From assembly GCA_964496575.1 (NCBI GenBank), contig CAZCAC010000035.1:10275-74274 (forward strand): a stretch of 64,000 nt of DNA, given 5' to 3'. Below the pieces are notes generated by a model. It had not been told where the DNA came from. It searched no databases and worked only from the letters and a program-made list of their open reading frames with translations. The DNA comes from CAZCAC01 sp964496575. GTDB lineage: Bacteria > Planctomycetota > UBA1135 > GCA-002686595. Both the position numbers and the translations under genes were made by a program. Below, in pieces: positions 8,169 through 17,395 of the stretch (within the stretch, counting starts at the first letter, position 1; each line of letters opens with the position of its first letter).

Positions 8169-9524
8169 TCAGAGCTCCCAGCCCGCGCAATAGGTTCGAT
8201 CGAGGAACTCGTTCGCTTCGGGGACGTTGGTGAACTGGCCGGTCTGCCCATCCCAGCGCAGGTCGGTCCGCATCAGTCGCTCCCGCAACTCGGGTCGCAG
8301 CGCGATGTTGCCCAGGAGGACCACTTCCGTGAGACGCCCGGCGAACCGGAAGTCCGAGCCCGGAGTCGCGCCGCCCTTGCACGCGTCGAGCCATTCGACG
8401 TAATGCCCGGGCGAGCGCGGAAGGCTTCGGGGCAGCGCCTCGAGCTCCTCCATCCGCGACTCCGGAATGAGGCGGCCGTCGAGCATCTCCCCCTCGGTCC
8501 CGACGATCAGCGTGCCGCCGGTGCCCATCTCCCGCCCCGCCTCGAGCGCGTCCGGCCGCCGGGGCTTCAGGCCGCCGTCGTACCAGGTGAGCCGGACCGG
8601 GCCGAGGCCGTCGCGCTCGGGGAACTGGTAGTGGACGGTCGAGGCGACGGGGAAGGTCTCGTCGTTCACGCGGCTCGAGGACGCGGAGATGGAAGTCGGG
8701 TAGTCGAGCTTCAGCGCCCGGAAGACGGGGTCGATCGAGTGGCAGCCGATGTCCCCCAGGGCCCCGGTGCCGAAGTCGAGCCAGCCCCGCCAGCGGAAGG
8801 GGTGGTACGAGGAGTGGTAGGGCCGTTCCGCGGCCGGACCGAGCCAGAGGTCCCAGTCGAGCGTGTCCGGCACGGCCTCGGCGTCGGCAGGCCGCTCGAC
8901 CCCCTGGGGCCAGTAGACGCCGAAGGCTCCTCTCATCGGCCGGTCGGTCCAGATGTGCACCTCCGTCACGTCACCGATGACGCCGGAGGAGAGGTACTCG
9001 GCGAGTCGACGGGTGGCCTCGGACGCCTGCCCCTGGTTGCCCATCTGCGTCGCCACGCCGTGCTCCTTCGCGGCGGCGGCCATCAGCTGCGCCTGGCGAA
9101 CGGTCTGGGTCAGGGGCTTCTGGCAGTAGACGTGCTTGCCCAGCTTCATCGCGTGCAGGGAGATGGGCGCGTGCAGGTGGTCGGGCGTGGCCACGACGAT
9201 GGCGTCGATCTCCTCCAGCTCGTCGAGCATGACGCGGTAATCGGTGTAGCGCTTCGCCTCCGGGTAGCGCTTGAAGGTACCACCCGCGTACCGGGAGTCG
9301 ACGTCACACAGGGCGACGATGTTCTCCGATTCGACGCCGCGCAGATCGCCGGCGCCCTTGCCGCCGATGCCGATGCCGGCGATGTTCAGCTTCTCGCTCG
9401 GAGGCGTGTGGCCGGGGCCACCGAGCACGTGCCGCGGGACGATGGTGAAGAGGCCCGCGGTCGCGGCGGCGCTCTTGACGAAGGTGCGACGTGAAGTTCC
9501 GTTCGGTGCTCTCCGGCCAGGCAT
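8169..9524 (-). CDS. Gfo/Idh/MocA-family oxidoreductase with Tat signal
   Basis: 451 aa from ATG 9524, preceded by AAGGAG at 7-nt spacing. The N-terminus carries a twin-arginine signal (TSRRTFVKSAAATAGLF), so the folded NAD(P)-dependent enzyme is likely exported. Rossmann motif GIGIGGKGAGD lies near 50-60, the VVATPDHLH and CQKPLTQTV blocks (catalytic Lys of the KP motif) near 115-145, and GDIGCHSIDPVF carries the conserved His of the C-terminal domain. Such Tat-exported family members are expanded in planctomycetes and usually act on sugars or inositols; the substrate is not evident. It shares a palindromic divergent promoter region with the RbsD-like gene, another sugar-handling family, which suggests coordinated control. 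Confidence 0.85.
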   Translation of the reverse strand: MPGRRAPNGTSRRTFVKSAAATAGLFTIVPRHVLGGPGHTPPSEKLNIAGIGIGGKGAGDLRGVESENIVALCDVDSRYAGGTFKRYPEAKRYTDYRVMLDELEEIDAIVVATPDHLHAPISLHAMKLGKHVYCQKPLTQTVRQAQLMAAAAKEHGVATQMGNQGQASEATRRLAEYLSSGVIGDVTEVHIWTDRPMRGAFGVYWPQGVERPADAEAVPDTLDWDLWLGPAAERPYHSSYHPFRWRGWLDFGTGALGDIGCHSIDPVFRALKLDYPTSISASSSRVNDETFPVASTVHYQFPERDGLGPVRLTWYDGGLKPRRPDALEAGREMGTGGTLIVGTEGEMLDGRLIPESRMEELEALPRSLPRSPGHYVEWLDACKGGATPGSDFRFAGRLTEVVLLGNIALRPELRERLMRTDLRWDGQTGQFTNVPEANEFLDRTYCAGWEL

Positions 9525-9550
9525 TCTCGGCTCCTTGCGGGGGGATCGGG

Positions 9551-9641
9551 ATACGGCACCAGTTTCGATTCCGTACACTGGCCCGGTGGTCGGCTCGACC
9601 AGCCGCCCGGTGAGTGTACGAAATCGAACCCGACACCGTAT
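9551..9641. promoter_or_regulatory. 91-bp imperfect palindrome between two divergent genes
   Basis: The arms 9551-9579 and 9613-9641 are inverted copies with several mismatches. The best conserved core is TTTCGATTCCGTACACT against TTCGATTTCGTACACT. A small inner hairpin (CGGCT 9591-9595 / AGCCG 9601-9605) sits at the centre. Each arm carries TACACT, usable as a -10 box for the gene it faces away from. It may be a shared operator with divergent promoters or a transcript hairpin. Confidence 0.5.
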
Positions 9642-9650
9642 TCTAGTCCG

Positions 9651-10127
9651 ATGTCCTGGGAGAAAGAGCTGGAGCAGCGGCTGCCCGCCTACGGGCACCG
9701 GAACTGGGTCGTCGTCGCGGACGCCGCCTACCCGAAACAGAACGCGCCGGGGATCGAGACGCTCCCCACGGGGGGGAAGCTCCTCGAGGTGCTGGCCACG
9801 GTTCTCGACGCCATCGACGGCACCACGCACGTGCGGGCCATCGCCCTGCTCGACGCCGAGCTCGACCACGTGTCGGAAGCGGATGCGCCCGGCGTCGAGA
9901 CCTTTCGTCGGCGGCTCGCGGAGCTGCTCGATGGTCGACCCGTGCGCCGGGTGGCTCACGAGGAGATCATCGGCGAGCTCGACGCAACCGTCAGGCTCTT
10001 CGACGTGCTGCTGCTCAAGACCGACCTGACCATCCCCTACACCTCCGTCTTCCTGCAGCTCGACTGCGGTTACTGGGGCGAGGAGCAGGAAGCGAGGTTG
10101 CGTCGGGCGATCGCGGCGTCGCGGTAG
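9651..10127 (+). CDS. RbsD/FucU-family sugar mutarotase-like protein
   Basis: 158 aa, no signal peptide, cytoplasmic. The opening HRNWVVVADAAYPKQNAPGI resembles the conserved N-terminal strand and Asp block of RbsD/FucU proteins, and the C-terminal LTIPYTSVFLQLDCGYWGEE matches the conserved tail of a planctomycete branch of the family. RbsD/FucU enzymes speed up interconversion of ring forms of ribose or fucose; the sugar here is unknown. The gene stands alone on the plus strand, sharing its upstream region with the oxidoreductase at 8169-9524. It is followed by broken gene fragments, so it is probably monocistronic. Confidence 0.7.
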   Translation: MSWEKELEQRLPAYGHRNWVVVADAAYPKQNAPGIETLPTGGKLLEVLATVLDAIDGTTHVRAIALLDAELDHVSEADAPGVETFRRRLAELLDGRPVRRVAHEEIIGELDATVRLFDVLLLKTDLTIPYTSVFLQLDCGYWGEEQEARLRRAIAASR

Positions 10128-10206
10128 CTCGAGCCTGGAGACGGCGTTCGCCGCGCCGGCGGAAACCTGCTGCGCCTATCGGGCGTGTCGAGAAAGACGC
10201 CAGTGC

Positions 10207-10649
10207 CTACCGGATCCTCAGCCACGCCACGTTGGTCAGCGAGTCCGCGCTCCACCCGATCAGCGCCTGCAGCGGCAGGCCGGCATTGCCCGCGGGCCAG
10301 GGGGGAAGCGGGGCCTCGAAGACGAGGATGCCCTCGGCCGGTATCGGCTCCAGCGGCAGCGGGAACCAGGGCGGAGCGAGCCAGAAGTCACCCCACGGCG
10401 TCGCGATCGGCGAGGGGAGAACACCGGCACCGATTCCGAGGACGACCGGTGCCGTCCCCGGAAGCCCCACCAGCTTGACCTCGACCGTTCCCCCCGGGGT
10501 ATCGTCCTCCGGGATGTAGAGGTGAGTGTGGAACTCGTCGGCGCCCAGGTCGACGGTGCCGCCCCAGGCGATGCGCGGATCGCCCTCGAAGTCATCGATC
10601 GCCGCAGCCGCAGCGTTGTCGCCGGCATCGCGACAGGGTGAAGCGTAGG
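10207..10649 (-). pseudogene. C-terminal fragment of a secreted planctomycete surface protein (no start)
   Basis: About 147 codons remain. The fragment begins inside a conserved phrase (VTYASPCRDAGDNAA) typical of the end of a right-handed beta-helix (choice-of-anchor Q-type) region. It continues with GGTVDLGADEFHTHLYIPE and ends in a beta-rich tail with LQALIGWSADSLTNVAWLRIR, a C-terminal domain I associate with planctomycete extracellular proteins. There is no signal peptide and no credible start. The upstream neighbour in another frame is the front half of a sigma factor, so a deletion or recombination has joined the two. Confidence 0.65.
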
Positions 10650-10933
10650 TCACGTTTCTGACGGAGAAGCCCCAGAATGATCCGCACCGCCACGGTCTTC
10701 AGGTAGGAGCGGAACTTCCCCTTCGCGGGGTCGTAGTTGAAATCGCCCATCGATCTGGACAGAGCGAGCAGGACCTCCTGGGCCGCGTCCTCGCAGTCGG
10801 CGGCTTGCAGGCCGTAGCGACGTCCGAATCCCTTGATCAGCTCCTGGTAGCGGTCGTGGAAGTCCTTCCAGGCGCCCGGATCGACCCCCTCCGACAAGCG
10901 CACGAGCAGGGAAGTGTGGGTCGTGTAGGCCAT
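10650..10933 (-). pseudogene. Truncated ECF-type RNA polymerase sigma factor (region 2 only)
   Basis: ATG at 10933 opens TSLLVRLSEGVDPGAWKDFH, then LQAADCEDAAQEVLLALSR and GKFRSYLKTVAVR. This is the sigma region 2 pattern of planctomycete ECF factors, which recognises the -10 element and core RNA polymerase. Homology stops at LLRQKRD near 10650. The frame then runs about 17 codons into unrelated sequence before a stop, so the linker and the -35-binding region 4 are missing. A full ECF factor has about 180-200 residues. The product, if made, is unlikely to be a normal sigma factor. The junction abuts the secreted-protein fragment. Confidence 0.7.
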
Positions 10934-11240
10934 CGTTCGGGGATCACGGCTCCCGGATCGCCGGAGTCCTCATCCCCTTCCCGGCGAGAATAGAAGATCC
11001 AGTGGATCCCGCCAACCGCCGAGGCCGGAGCGGTGGTCGTTCCGCGCCACGGCCGAGCCGCGCTACGGGAGCTGGAGCCGGCCCCGGGGCCCTTCGCGGT
11101 CGGGTCCATCGGGTCCGAGCCCCGAATCGCCGAACGCCTCGAAGGATACGGAACAAGCCGAGTGGTTCGTGTAGAGTGAAGCCCCACCAGCGAAGCCCGA
11201 CCCCCAGCTCGACAGCCGCCATTCCCTCCCGGCCTTCTGG
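10934..11240. other. Intergenic region upstream of the histidine kinase
   Basis: About 307 bp between the divergent sigma fragment and the hybrid kinase. It must hold the kinase promoter and ribosome site, but no strong sigma-70 box, repeat or small gene could be identified. The short ORFs crossing it have no recognisable protein features. Confidence 0.5.
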
Positions 11241-13139
11241 ATGACCTGGCCCTTCCTCCTCTCCTCGGCGATCCTCATCGGATCGGCTGTGGTCACCGCA
11301 GTCCTCTCGTTGATTCGAAGGGACTGGAGGCTTCTGCCCATCGCGCTCTTCCTCGCCGCGGTCGGTAGCCACCTCGCCTTCGACGCCCGAGCTCCCGTGG
11401 AAGGGCTCCTCGCCCCCTCGACGGCCCTCGTCGCCGCCGTTCTGGGGATCGCGGTGAGCTTCCTCGTCTGGCGCGCCACCGGCGAGGCGAGGCGGATGAC
11501 GCGGAAAGCGGAGGCGCTGGAGAAGGAGGCCCGTCGGATCTCCACGGAAGCTTCGTCGCACATCGAGGCCTCCAAGTCCCACTTCCGTCACCTGACCGAG
11601 ATCATCCCGCAGGTGATCCTCGAGGCGGATCTCGGGGGTGAGTGCGTGTTCGTCAGCCGCCGCTGGGTCGAGATGACCGGAATGAAGCGCAGCCTGGCCA
11701 AGGGGCGAGGGTGGCTACAAGCCGTGCACCGCGACGATCGGTCGAGGGTCGATCAGGAGTGGTGTTCGGGGATCGAGGAGCAGCGCGCCTTCGAGGTGGA
11801 ATTCCGCCTGGAGAGCCGGGCTCCCGAACCCACGTGGGTCTCGCTGCAGGCCGTTCCTCGCTCGAAGCCGCACGACGAGGAGATCACCTACATCGGGACG
11901 CTGGACGACATAACCGAGAGGAGGAACGCCGAGGAGGAGCGCCGCCGACTGGAGGAGCGGAGCCGCCGCGCCCAGAAGCTGGAGAGCCTCGGCGTCATGG
12001 CCGGGGGGATCGCCCACGACTTCAACAACCTGCTCGTGGGGATCATGGGCAGCGTCGAGCTCCTCGGGGACCGGCTCTCAGACGACGCCGATGGACTCCA
12101 CCTCCTGGGCGTGATCCAGCGATCGGCCCACCGCGCCGGCGACCTCGCGAGTCAGATGCTGGCCTACGCCGGAAAGGGCGTCCGCCTCCGACAGCCCCTC
12201 GATCTCTCGGAGGTGGCCGATGACGTCGTCACCTTGCTCCGGGACACCTCGACGGATCTCCCCCGCGTCGAGACCGACCTCGCCCGAGATCTCCCTCCGA
12301 TTCAAGCGGACACCACGCAGATGCGGCAGGTGATCCAGAACCTGATCCAGAACGCGGTGGAAGCGTCCGCGGATTCCGACTCCGCAAGGATCCTGGTCAG
12401 CACCGGCGTCGAGGTTCCGGACGAGCAACAGCTGTCGGACACCTACCTCGATGGCCCGCTGCCGTCCGGTGACCACGTCTTCCTGGAGGTCGCCGACCAG
12501 GGCGTGGGAATCGGGCCGGAGGACATGGAGCGGGTCTTCGACCCGTTCTTCTCCACCAAGTTCACCGGCCGGGGCCTCGGACTCGCCGTCGTCCTCGGGG
12601 CGGTGCATGCCAACGATGGTGTGATCCGGGTCGATTCCGAACAGGGGAGCGGGACCACCGTCCGGGTCTGGTTCCCCGGCACCGAACAAGCGGAGCAGGA
12701 GCCCACGCCCTCCGAGGCGGTCGCGGAACCGACGAGGGGAACGGGACACGTACTGGTCATCGACGACGACGGGGTCACCCGGGATACGGTCGTCAGGATC
12801 CTCGCCCGAGCCGGCTACGACCCGCTCGCCGCCGGGAGCGGCGCGGAGGGGATCGAGGTCTTTCGCAGCCGATCGAGCGAGATCCGCGCCGTGCTCCTCG
12901 ACATGACCATGCCGGATCTTTGTGGTGACGTCGTCCTGCGAAAGCTGCGTGAGATCGAGAGGGAGACGCCGGTCCTGATCCTCAGTGGACACGCCGAGAA
13001 GGAAGTGATGCGCAGCTTCCAGGGCGGCGAGCTGGCGGGATTCATCGCCAAGCCGTTCCGGAGGGAAGTGCTGTTGCGGATGCTGGCCACGGCGATCCGC
13101 GCGGGGGGTCCGTCCGAGAACAGCCTCACTTCCCGGTGA
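11241..13139 (+). CDS. Membrane hybrid sensor histidine kinase (PAS, HisKA, HATPase, receiver)
   Basis: 632 aa. Two or three hydrophobic segments lie within residues 3-85, then a coiled-coil linker, then a PAS domain at about 115-230 (FRHLTEIIPQVILEADLGGE ... GTLDDITERR). The phosphoacceptor is His259 in GGIAHDFNNLL. The ATPase domain carries the N-box QNLIQNAVEAS, G1 DQGVGIGPEDMERVFDPFFS and GRGLGLAVVLG. A receiver domain (about 505-625) has the DDD acidic pocket, phospho-acceptor Asp554 in VLLDMTMPD and the conserved Lys in FIAKPFRR. There is no output domain, so the signal presumably passes to a separate phosphotransfer protein or regulator. It is convergent with the kinase-FGE gene. The sensed signal is unknown. 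Confidence 0.88.
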   Translation: MTWPFLLSSAILIGSAVVTAVLSLIRRDWRLLPIALFLAAVGSHLAFDARAPVEGLLAPSTALVAAVLGIAVSFLVWRATGEARRMTRKAEALEKEARRISTEASSHIEASKSHFRHLTEIIPQVILEADLGGECVFVSRRWVEMTGMKRSLAKGRGWLQAVHRDDRSRVDQEWCSGIEEQRAFEVEFRLESRAPEPTWVSLQAVPRSKPHDEEITYIGTLDDITERRNAEEERRRLEERSRRAQKLESLGVMAGGIAHDFNNLLVGIMGSVELLGDRLSDDADGLHLLGVIQRSAHRAGDLASQMLAYAGKGVRLRQPLDLSEVADDVVTLLRDTSTDLPRVETDLARDLPPIQADTTQMRQVIQNLIQNAVEASADSDSARILVSTGVEVPDEQQLSDTYLDGPLPSGDHVFLEVADQGVGIGPEDMERVFDPFFSTKFTGRGLGLAVVLGAVHANDGVIRVDSEQGSGTTVRVWFPGTEQAEQEPTPSEAVAEPTRGTGHVLVIDDDGVTRDTVVRILARAGYDPLAAGSGAEGIEVFRSRSSEIRAVLLDMTMPDLCGDVVLRKLREIERETPVLILSGHAEKEVMRSFQGGELAGFIAKPFRREVLLRMLATAIRAGGPSENSLTSR

Positions 13140-13150
13140 GGGCGAGACAC

Positions 13151-13163
13151 GGCCGCTTCGGCC
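13151..13163. terminator. Short hairpin between convergent genes
   Basis: GGCCG-CTT-CGGCC forms a 5-bp GC stem in the 30-bp gap between the stops of the hybrid kinase and the kinase-FGE gene. There is no T-tract, so it is at best a weak bidirectional terminator. Confidence 0.3.
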
Positions 13164-13169
13164 ACGCCG

Positions 13170-16100
13170 CTAGCGAATCGTCCGCGCGATCCGGAACCCC
13201 ACGCCGCGGCTGAGCGACCCCGCCGGCGCCTTGCGTCGCGTGCCGCTTCCGAGGGAGCGCGGGGCGCCGTCGTACCAGCCTCCGCGAATCGCGCGATCCG
13301 GGTACTCCGCGAGCGCCTCCGACCAGGGCATGGTGATCAGGGGATCGCGCTTGCCGGTGATGTCGTACGCGACCAGACGGTCGTGGCACCACTCCATGAC
13401 GTTGCCGTGCATGTCGAACAGACCGAAGTCGTTGGGCATCCGGACACCGACCTCCCCCACTCCCGGTTCGCCGCCGCACTTCGCGAAGTAGGGGAGCATC
13501 TCGTGATCCGATCCGAAGGAGAAGAACGCCTCCGAGCCGGCCCGGCAGGCGTACTCCCACTCCGCCTCGGTCGGCAACCGGTAGCCCGTTCGTTCGAGAA
13601 GGCCCTCTTCCAGCTCCATCGACGGGCCGATCTCGTCGATCGGTGGATAGCACATCTCCTCCTCGGGGAGGCCCTCCTCCTCGGAGAGCCACCGGCAGTA
13701 GGCAGCTGCCTCGTACCAGGAGATCGACTCGAGCGGAGTCTCGTCGGACGCCGCGATGAGGCCCCGGTCGAGAGCTGGAACCTCCTGGAAGAAGCGACGC
13801 ATCTCGCCGTAGGTGACCTCGGTCGTGCCGATCGCGAAGGAGCGCGGGATCAGCCGGCGGTGTGGCGTCTCGGCGTAGGAGCGTCCCTCGACCCAGCCCG
13901 GCGTGCCCAGTCGGATCACTCCCGGCCGCTCGAGGATCGACAGGCGCTGCCCTTCGCCGGTGAGGTGCCAGCCGGCTCCCTCCGGCGGAGGGACGGGGTC
14001 CTCGCCGGCCTCGAGTCCCCACGCGAACTGGAACCACTCGCACGCCGAGTGCACGCCCGGGTCGGGATCGCTGGACCACAGCTCCGCGATCCGTGCCAGG
14101 AGCTCCTCGCGGTCGCTCGGCGCCAGCTGTTCCGGGGCGTGGTTGCCCAGGCAGAGGATCAGCGCGGTGCGACGTGACACGTCGTCCTCCACCGCGAGCT
14201 TGCGCACGAGGGACGCCGGCTCGACGCCCAGACGGGGAAGGTCGACGATCAGGCGCGTGCGCGACCCGGGGTCGGCAGTCGCCTCGAGCTCCGGCCAGAC
14301 ATCCTCCGCCGAACCGACCGAGAGGAGCGCCGCCGCCGCCCGGGATCGCGCGAGGCCGACCTCGAGCCGATCCCGCTGGGAAGAGACGGGCCGGTGCCAG
14401 GCGGAGATCGCCGCTCGCGCGTCCCCGCCGGGAGCCTGCTGGACGGAGAGGCCGACCGGGCGGAAGCCGAGCGACGCCACCCCCACCGCGGAGCTCAGGT
14501 GCTCGTCGAGCGAATCTCCCCGGACGAGTCTGGACTCGAAGTGGGGATCGGGAGTCCAGATCCCCGAGAAGAAGGACCGGCCGTCGACCAGCGTCAGCTC
14601 CACGTCCATCGAACAGAGGCCGGGACAGGGTCCCGCCTCGACATCCTCGAGGGCCAGCCCGTACGGGATGTAGTGCTCCGGCAACGTCTCCTCCTGCGTC
14701 CAGACGCTGCTGGTCCGCATCTCGCCGCTTCGATCCACGGCGATCTGGCAGGAGATCGGCCGGAAGGCTCGCAGGTCCAGCTGCTCACGCATCCGGACGA
14801 ACTCCGAACCAGACGACCCGACGAGGACCTGCACCCCGAGCACCGCCTCCTCCACCGGCGCCCCCACGGCGACGAATCGATCCACGAGGACCCCGTCGAT
14901 CTCCACGACGTATCCGGCGAGGTCGATGGGAGAGAGTCCGTTGCCGAAGAGCTCCTCGACCGCTGTTCCCTCGACGTCCCAGACGACTTCCCAGTCGCGG
15001 TCGTCGCGCATGAAGATCGCGGCGACCCGCAGCCCGGCCTTCGTGGAATACGGCCGGACTCGCAGGGGGCGATAGCCGTGGGAGCGGAGCTCCTCGCCGA
15101 CGATGTCGAACTCCTCCACGCCGAGGTCCGGGCACAGCGCGAACGCCTCGGTGACGATTCCCTTCGCGGCGGTGAGCTTCTTCACGGTTCCCGCGTCGAG
15201 CGGCGGCCGCGACGACCCTTCGTGCCGGTCCCACGCGGGCGTTCGGTCCCCGGCGAGAAGCGCCCGGGCTCGGCTCGCCACCACGTCCGGCTCGGGGCCG
15301 AGCGCGTCGACCAGGACCCGGAACTGATCCGGGTCGGCCCCGTGGAGCAGGCCGGCGAGGTAATCGGGGTGGTGCATTCCCCGCGAGGCGAGAATGCTCG
15401 CGGCAGCGTGCCTCCGGTGGGGGTCCTCCTCCCCGAAGATCTCGCCCAGGGACTCGAGCAAGGAATACGGAAACGGGCGCAGCACCTCCGCCATCGCGAA
15501 CAGGGAGAAGGGATCGAGGCCGACGAGGTGGTCGGCGATCTCACCGCTCAGCGGCAGCCAGCGGGGATCCTCGGGGGCGCAGCAGGCGAGGGTGACTCCG
15601 GCGATGAGACGCTCATCCGCCAGGACCTCGGGGTTCTCGATCCTCGTGGCGAAGCGGTGCAGGACCTCCTCCCGCCGGCTCTCGGCGAGCCCGTCGATCG
15701 ATCGACGCAGCGACTCCATGGTGAGCCGGAGCTCCGGAGGGTCGTCCATCAGCCGGAACAGTTGCTCCTCGACCGACTCGAGGTGCTGCGGCGACTCGGC
15801 GAGCAGCACCAGCATCGCCCGGCGCCGGAGGCGATCGCCCACGGTTGAGTCGAGGAGCAGATCCTCGAAACCGGCGGAGACCACGGGATCGTCGAGATCC
15901 AGCTGAACGACGATCGCCGCGAACGCGTCGGGCGTCGCCGTACCGAGCGCCTCGATCTGGGTCTCCAGCCGGGCTGCCTCGGCGCGGCTCTTCGCCTCCA
16001 GGGCGTCGACCGCGCGCCGCCACTGGGTGAGGACGGCGATCCCGCCGATCAGCGTCGAGAGCACGACCGCGGCGACCAGCGCGGTGATCGCCGGATGGCG

Positions 16101-17042
16101 CCGGGCGCGCAGGAGGAGTCTCCCGATCGCTCCGACCGGTCTGGCGACGATCGGCTCACCCTCGAGCCAGGCCTCGAGATCGGAGGCGACCTCGGCCGCG
16201 CTGTCGTACCGCCGCCGTATCGGCTTTTGCAGGCACTTGTGGCAGATCGTCTCCAGGTCCCGCGGGAGGGAGCCGTTGAGGACTCGCAGCGGGATCGGAT
16301 CGTGCTCCTGCACCAGGCGCAACGTCGTCACCGCCGACGCGGACACGAACGGCGGTCGTCCGGCGAGCATCGTGTACAGCACGGCGCCGAGCCCGTAGAC
16401 GTCGGTCCCCGGGCCGATCGCCGGCACGTCGCCGACGGCCTGTTCCGGGGACATGTAGCCGGGTGTACCGATCGCCTCTCCCGTCCCGGTCAGCTCGTTG
16501 TCGCGCTCGATCCCCCGGACGAGCCCGAAATCGGTGACCCACGGGTGGCCCTCCTCGTCGATCAGGATGTTGCCCGGCTTGAGGTCGCGATGGAGGACGC
16601 CCTGTTCGTGCGCGTACTGGATCGCCCGGGCCACCCGGGCGAGGAGCACGGCGGCTCCCCGGGGATCCAGCGGCCCGTCCGCGATCCGTTCCCGGAGAGA
16701 GACTCCATCGATGAAGTCGAGCGTGAAGTAGTGGCGCCCCTGAAACACGCCGACCTCGTGCACCGGGACGATCGCGGGGTGGCGCAACCGGGCACTCGTC
16801 CGCGCCTCGGTCAGGAACCGCTCGACCTGCTCCTCGGACGCGAGCCACCCCGCGAGAATCATCTTCACCGCGACGGTGCGATCCAGCGAGAGCTGCCGCG
16901 CCCGGTAGACCACTCCCATCGCACCGCGCCCGATCTCCTCCTCCAGCTGGTAGTCGCCGAAGGACCAGGGAAGGGGCGGCTTGTCGTGGAGAAGCTCGGT
17001 GCTCGACCGGGTCGCCGTCTCGTCGTCGGTCGAGTCGTTCAT
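13170..17042 (-). CDS. Ser/Thr protein kinase fused to a formylglycine-generating-enzyme-like (FGE-sulfatase) domain
   Basis: 1290 aa. The Hanks-type kinase domain spans about 31-290: glycine loop GRGAMGVVYRA, Lys60 (AVKMI), HRDLKPGN (catalytic Asp153), DFG (171-173) and GTPGYMSPEQA. One membrane helix at about 318-340 (AITALVAAVVLSTLIGGIAV) puts the long C-terminal part outside the cytoplasm. The middle is helical with no recognised domain. The last 250 residues are FGE-sulfatase-like: IGTTEVTYGEMRRFF, RLPTEAEWEYACRAG, FGLFDMHGNVMEWCHD, RAIRGGWYDGAPRSL and GFRIARTIR. In kinase fusions this fold is usually thought to bind ligands, not to oxidise cysteine. Such proteins are common in planctomycetes. 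It is divergent from the DUF1579 gene across 342 bp. Confidence 0.88.
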   Translation of the reverse strand: MNDSTDDETATRSSTELLHDKPPLPWSFGDYQLEEEIGRGAMGVVYRARQLSLDRTVAVKMILAGWLASEEQVERFLTEARTSARLRHPAIVPVHEVGVFQGRHYFTLDFIDGVSLRERIADGPLDPRGAAVLLARVARAIQYAHEQGVLHRDLKPGNILIDEEGHPWVTDFGLVRGIERDNELTGTGEAIGTPGYMSPEQAVGDVPAIGPGTDVYGLGAVLYTMLAGRPPFVSASAVTTLRLVQEHDPIPLRVLNGSLPRDLETICHKCLQKPIRRRYDSAAEVASDLEAWLEGEPIVARPVGAIGRLLLRARRHPAITALVAAVVLSTLIGGIAVLTQWRRAVDALEAKSRAEAARLETQIEALGTATPDAFAAIVVQLDLDDPVVSAGFEDLLLDSTVGDRLRRRAMLVLLAESPQHLESVEEQLFRLMDDPPELRLTMESLRRSIDGLAESRREEVLHRFATRIENPEVLADERLIAGVTLACCAPEDPRWLPLSGEIADHLVGLDPFSLFAMAEVLRPFPYSLLESLGEIFGEEDPHRRHAAASILASRGMHHPDYLAGLLHGADPDQFRVLVDALGPEPDVVASRARALLAGDRTPAWDRHEGSSRPPLDAGTVKKLTAAKGIVTEAFALCPDLGVEEFDIVGEELRSHGYRPLRVRPYSTKAGLRVAAIFMRDDRDWEVVWDVEGTAVEELFGNGLSPIDLAGYVVEIDGVLVDRFVAVGAPVEEAVLGVQVLVGSSGSEFVRMREQLDLRAFRPISCQIAVDRSGEMRTSSVWTQEETLPEHYIPYGLALEDVEAGPCPGLCSMDVELTLVDGRSFFSGIWTPDPHFESRLVRGDSLDEHLSSAVGVASLGFRPVGLSVQQAPGGDARAAISAWHRPVSSQRDRLEVGLARSRAAAALLSVGSAEDVWPELEATADPGSRTRLIVDLPRLGVEPASLVRKLAVEDDVSRRTALILCLGNHAPEQLAPSDREELLARIAELWSSDPDPGVHSACEWFQFAWGLEAGEDPVPPPEGAGWHLTGEGQRLSILERPGVIRLGTPGWVEGRSYAETPHRRLIPRSFAIGTTEVTYGEMRRFFQEVPALDRGLIAASDETPLESISWYEAAAYCRWLSEEEGLPEEEMCYPPIDEIGPSMELEEGLLERTGYRLPTEAEWEYACRAGSEAFFSFGSDHEMLPYFAKCGGEPGVGEVGVRMPNDFGLFDMHGNVMEWCHDRLVAYDITGKRDPLITMPWSEALAEYPDRAIRGGWYDGAPRSLGSGTRRKAPAGSLSRGVGFRIARTIR

Positions 17043-17384
17043 CCGGGGGTCTCGGTCTTCACGGGGGATCGAGCCAGCTGATTCACGAACGCTGTCCAGG
17101 GATCGACCCCGACTCTAGCCTGTGGAGGCCCATCGAATCCACGTTCCGGCGCAGGACTCTCCCGGCCCGGTCGGAGCTCACGTTCCGATGCTCTTCGGGC
17201 ACCCAGAGCCGGTCGTGGCAGCTGGCCGGTCGCGGATGCGGCCAGTGCTCGATCATGAGCGTTTCTGGAAATCGGAGAAGGCGAGACGGGGGTCCGGCGT
17301 TCATGACCACGAGAACCCACTGCGATCGTGCGCGAGGGCCGGTAGGATTCGGGACCACCCGACAGCCTCTCCCACCCCTGCCTC
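17043..17384. other. Intergenic region between the divergent kinase-FGE and DUF1579 genes
   Basis: About 342 bp with no credible coding sequence. It should hold promoters for both genes. The only clear structure is a perfect 13-bp inverted repeat whose second arm covers the DUF1579 start codon (separate entry). Confidence 0.5.
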
Positions 17385-17395
17385 ATGAACGCCGG
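17294..17395. repeat. 13-bp perfect inverted repeat spanning the DUF1579 start
   Basis: CCGGCGTTCATGA (17294-17306) is the exact reverse complement of TCATGAACGCCGG (17383-17395), 76 bp apart. The second copy contains the ATG at 17385. If transcription begins upstream of 17294, the leader could pair with and hide the start codon. It could also be a regulator site or chance. Confidence 0.4.
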
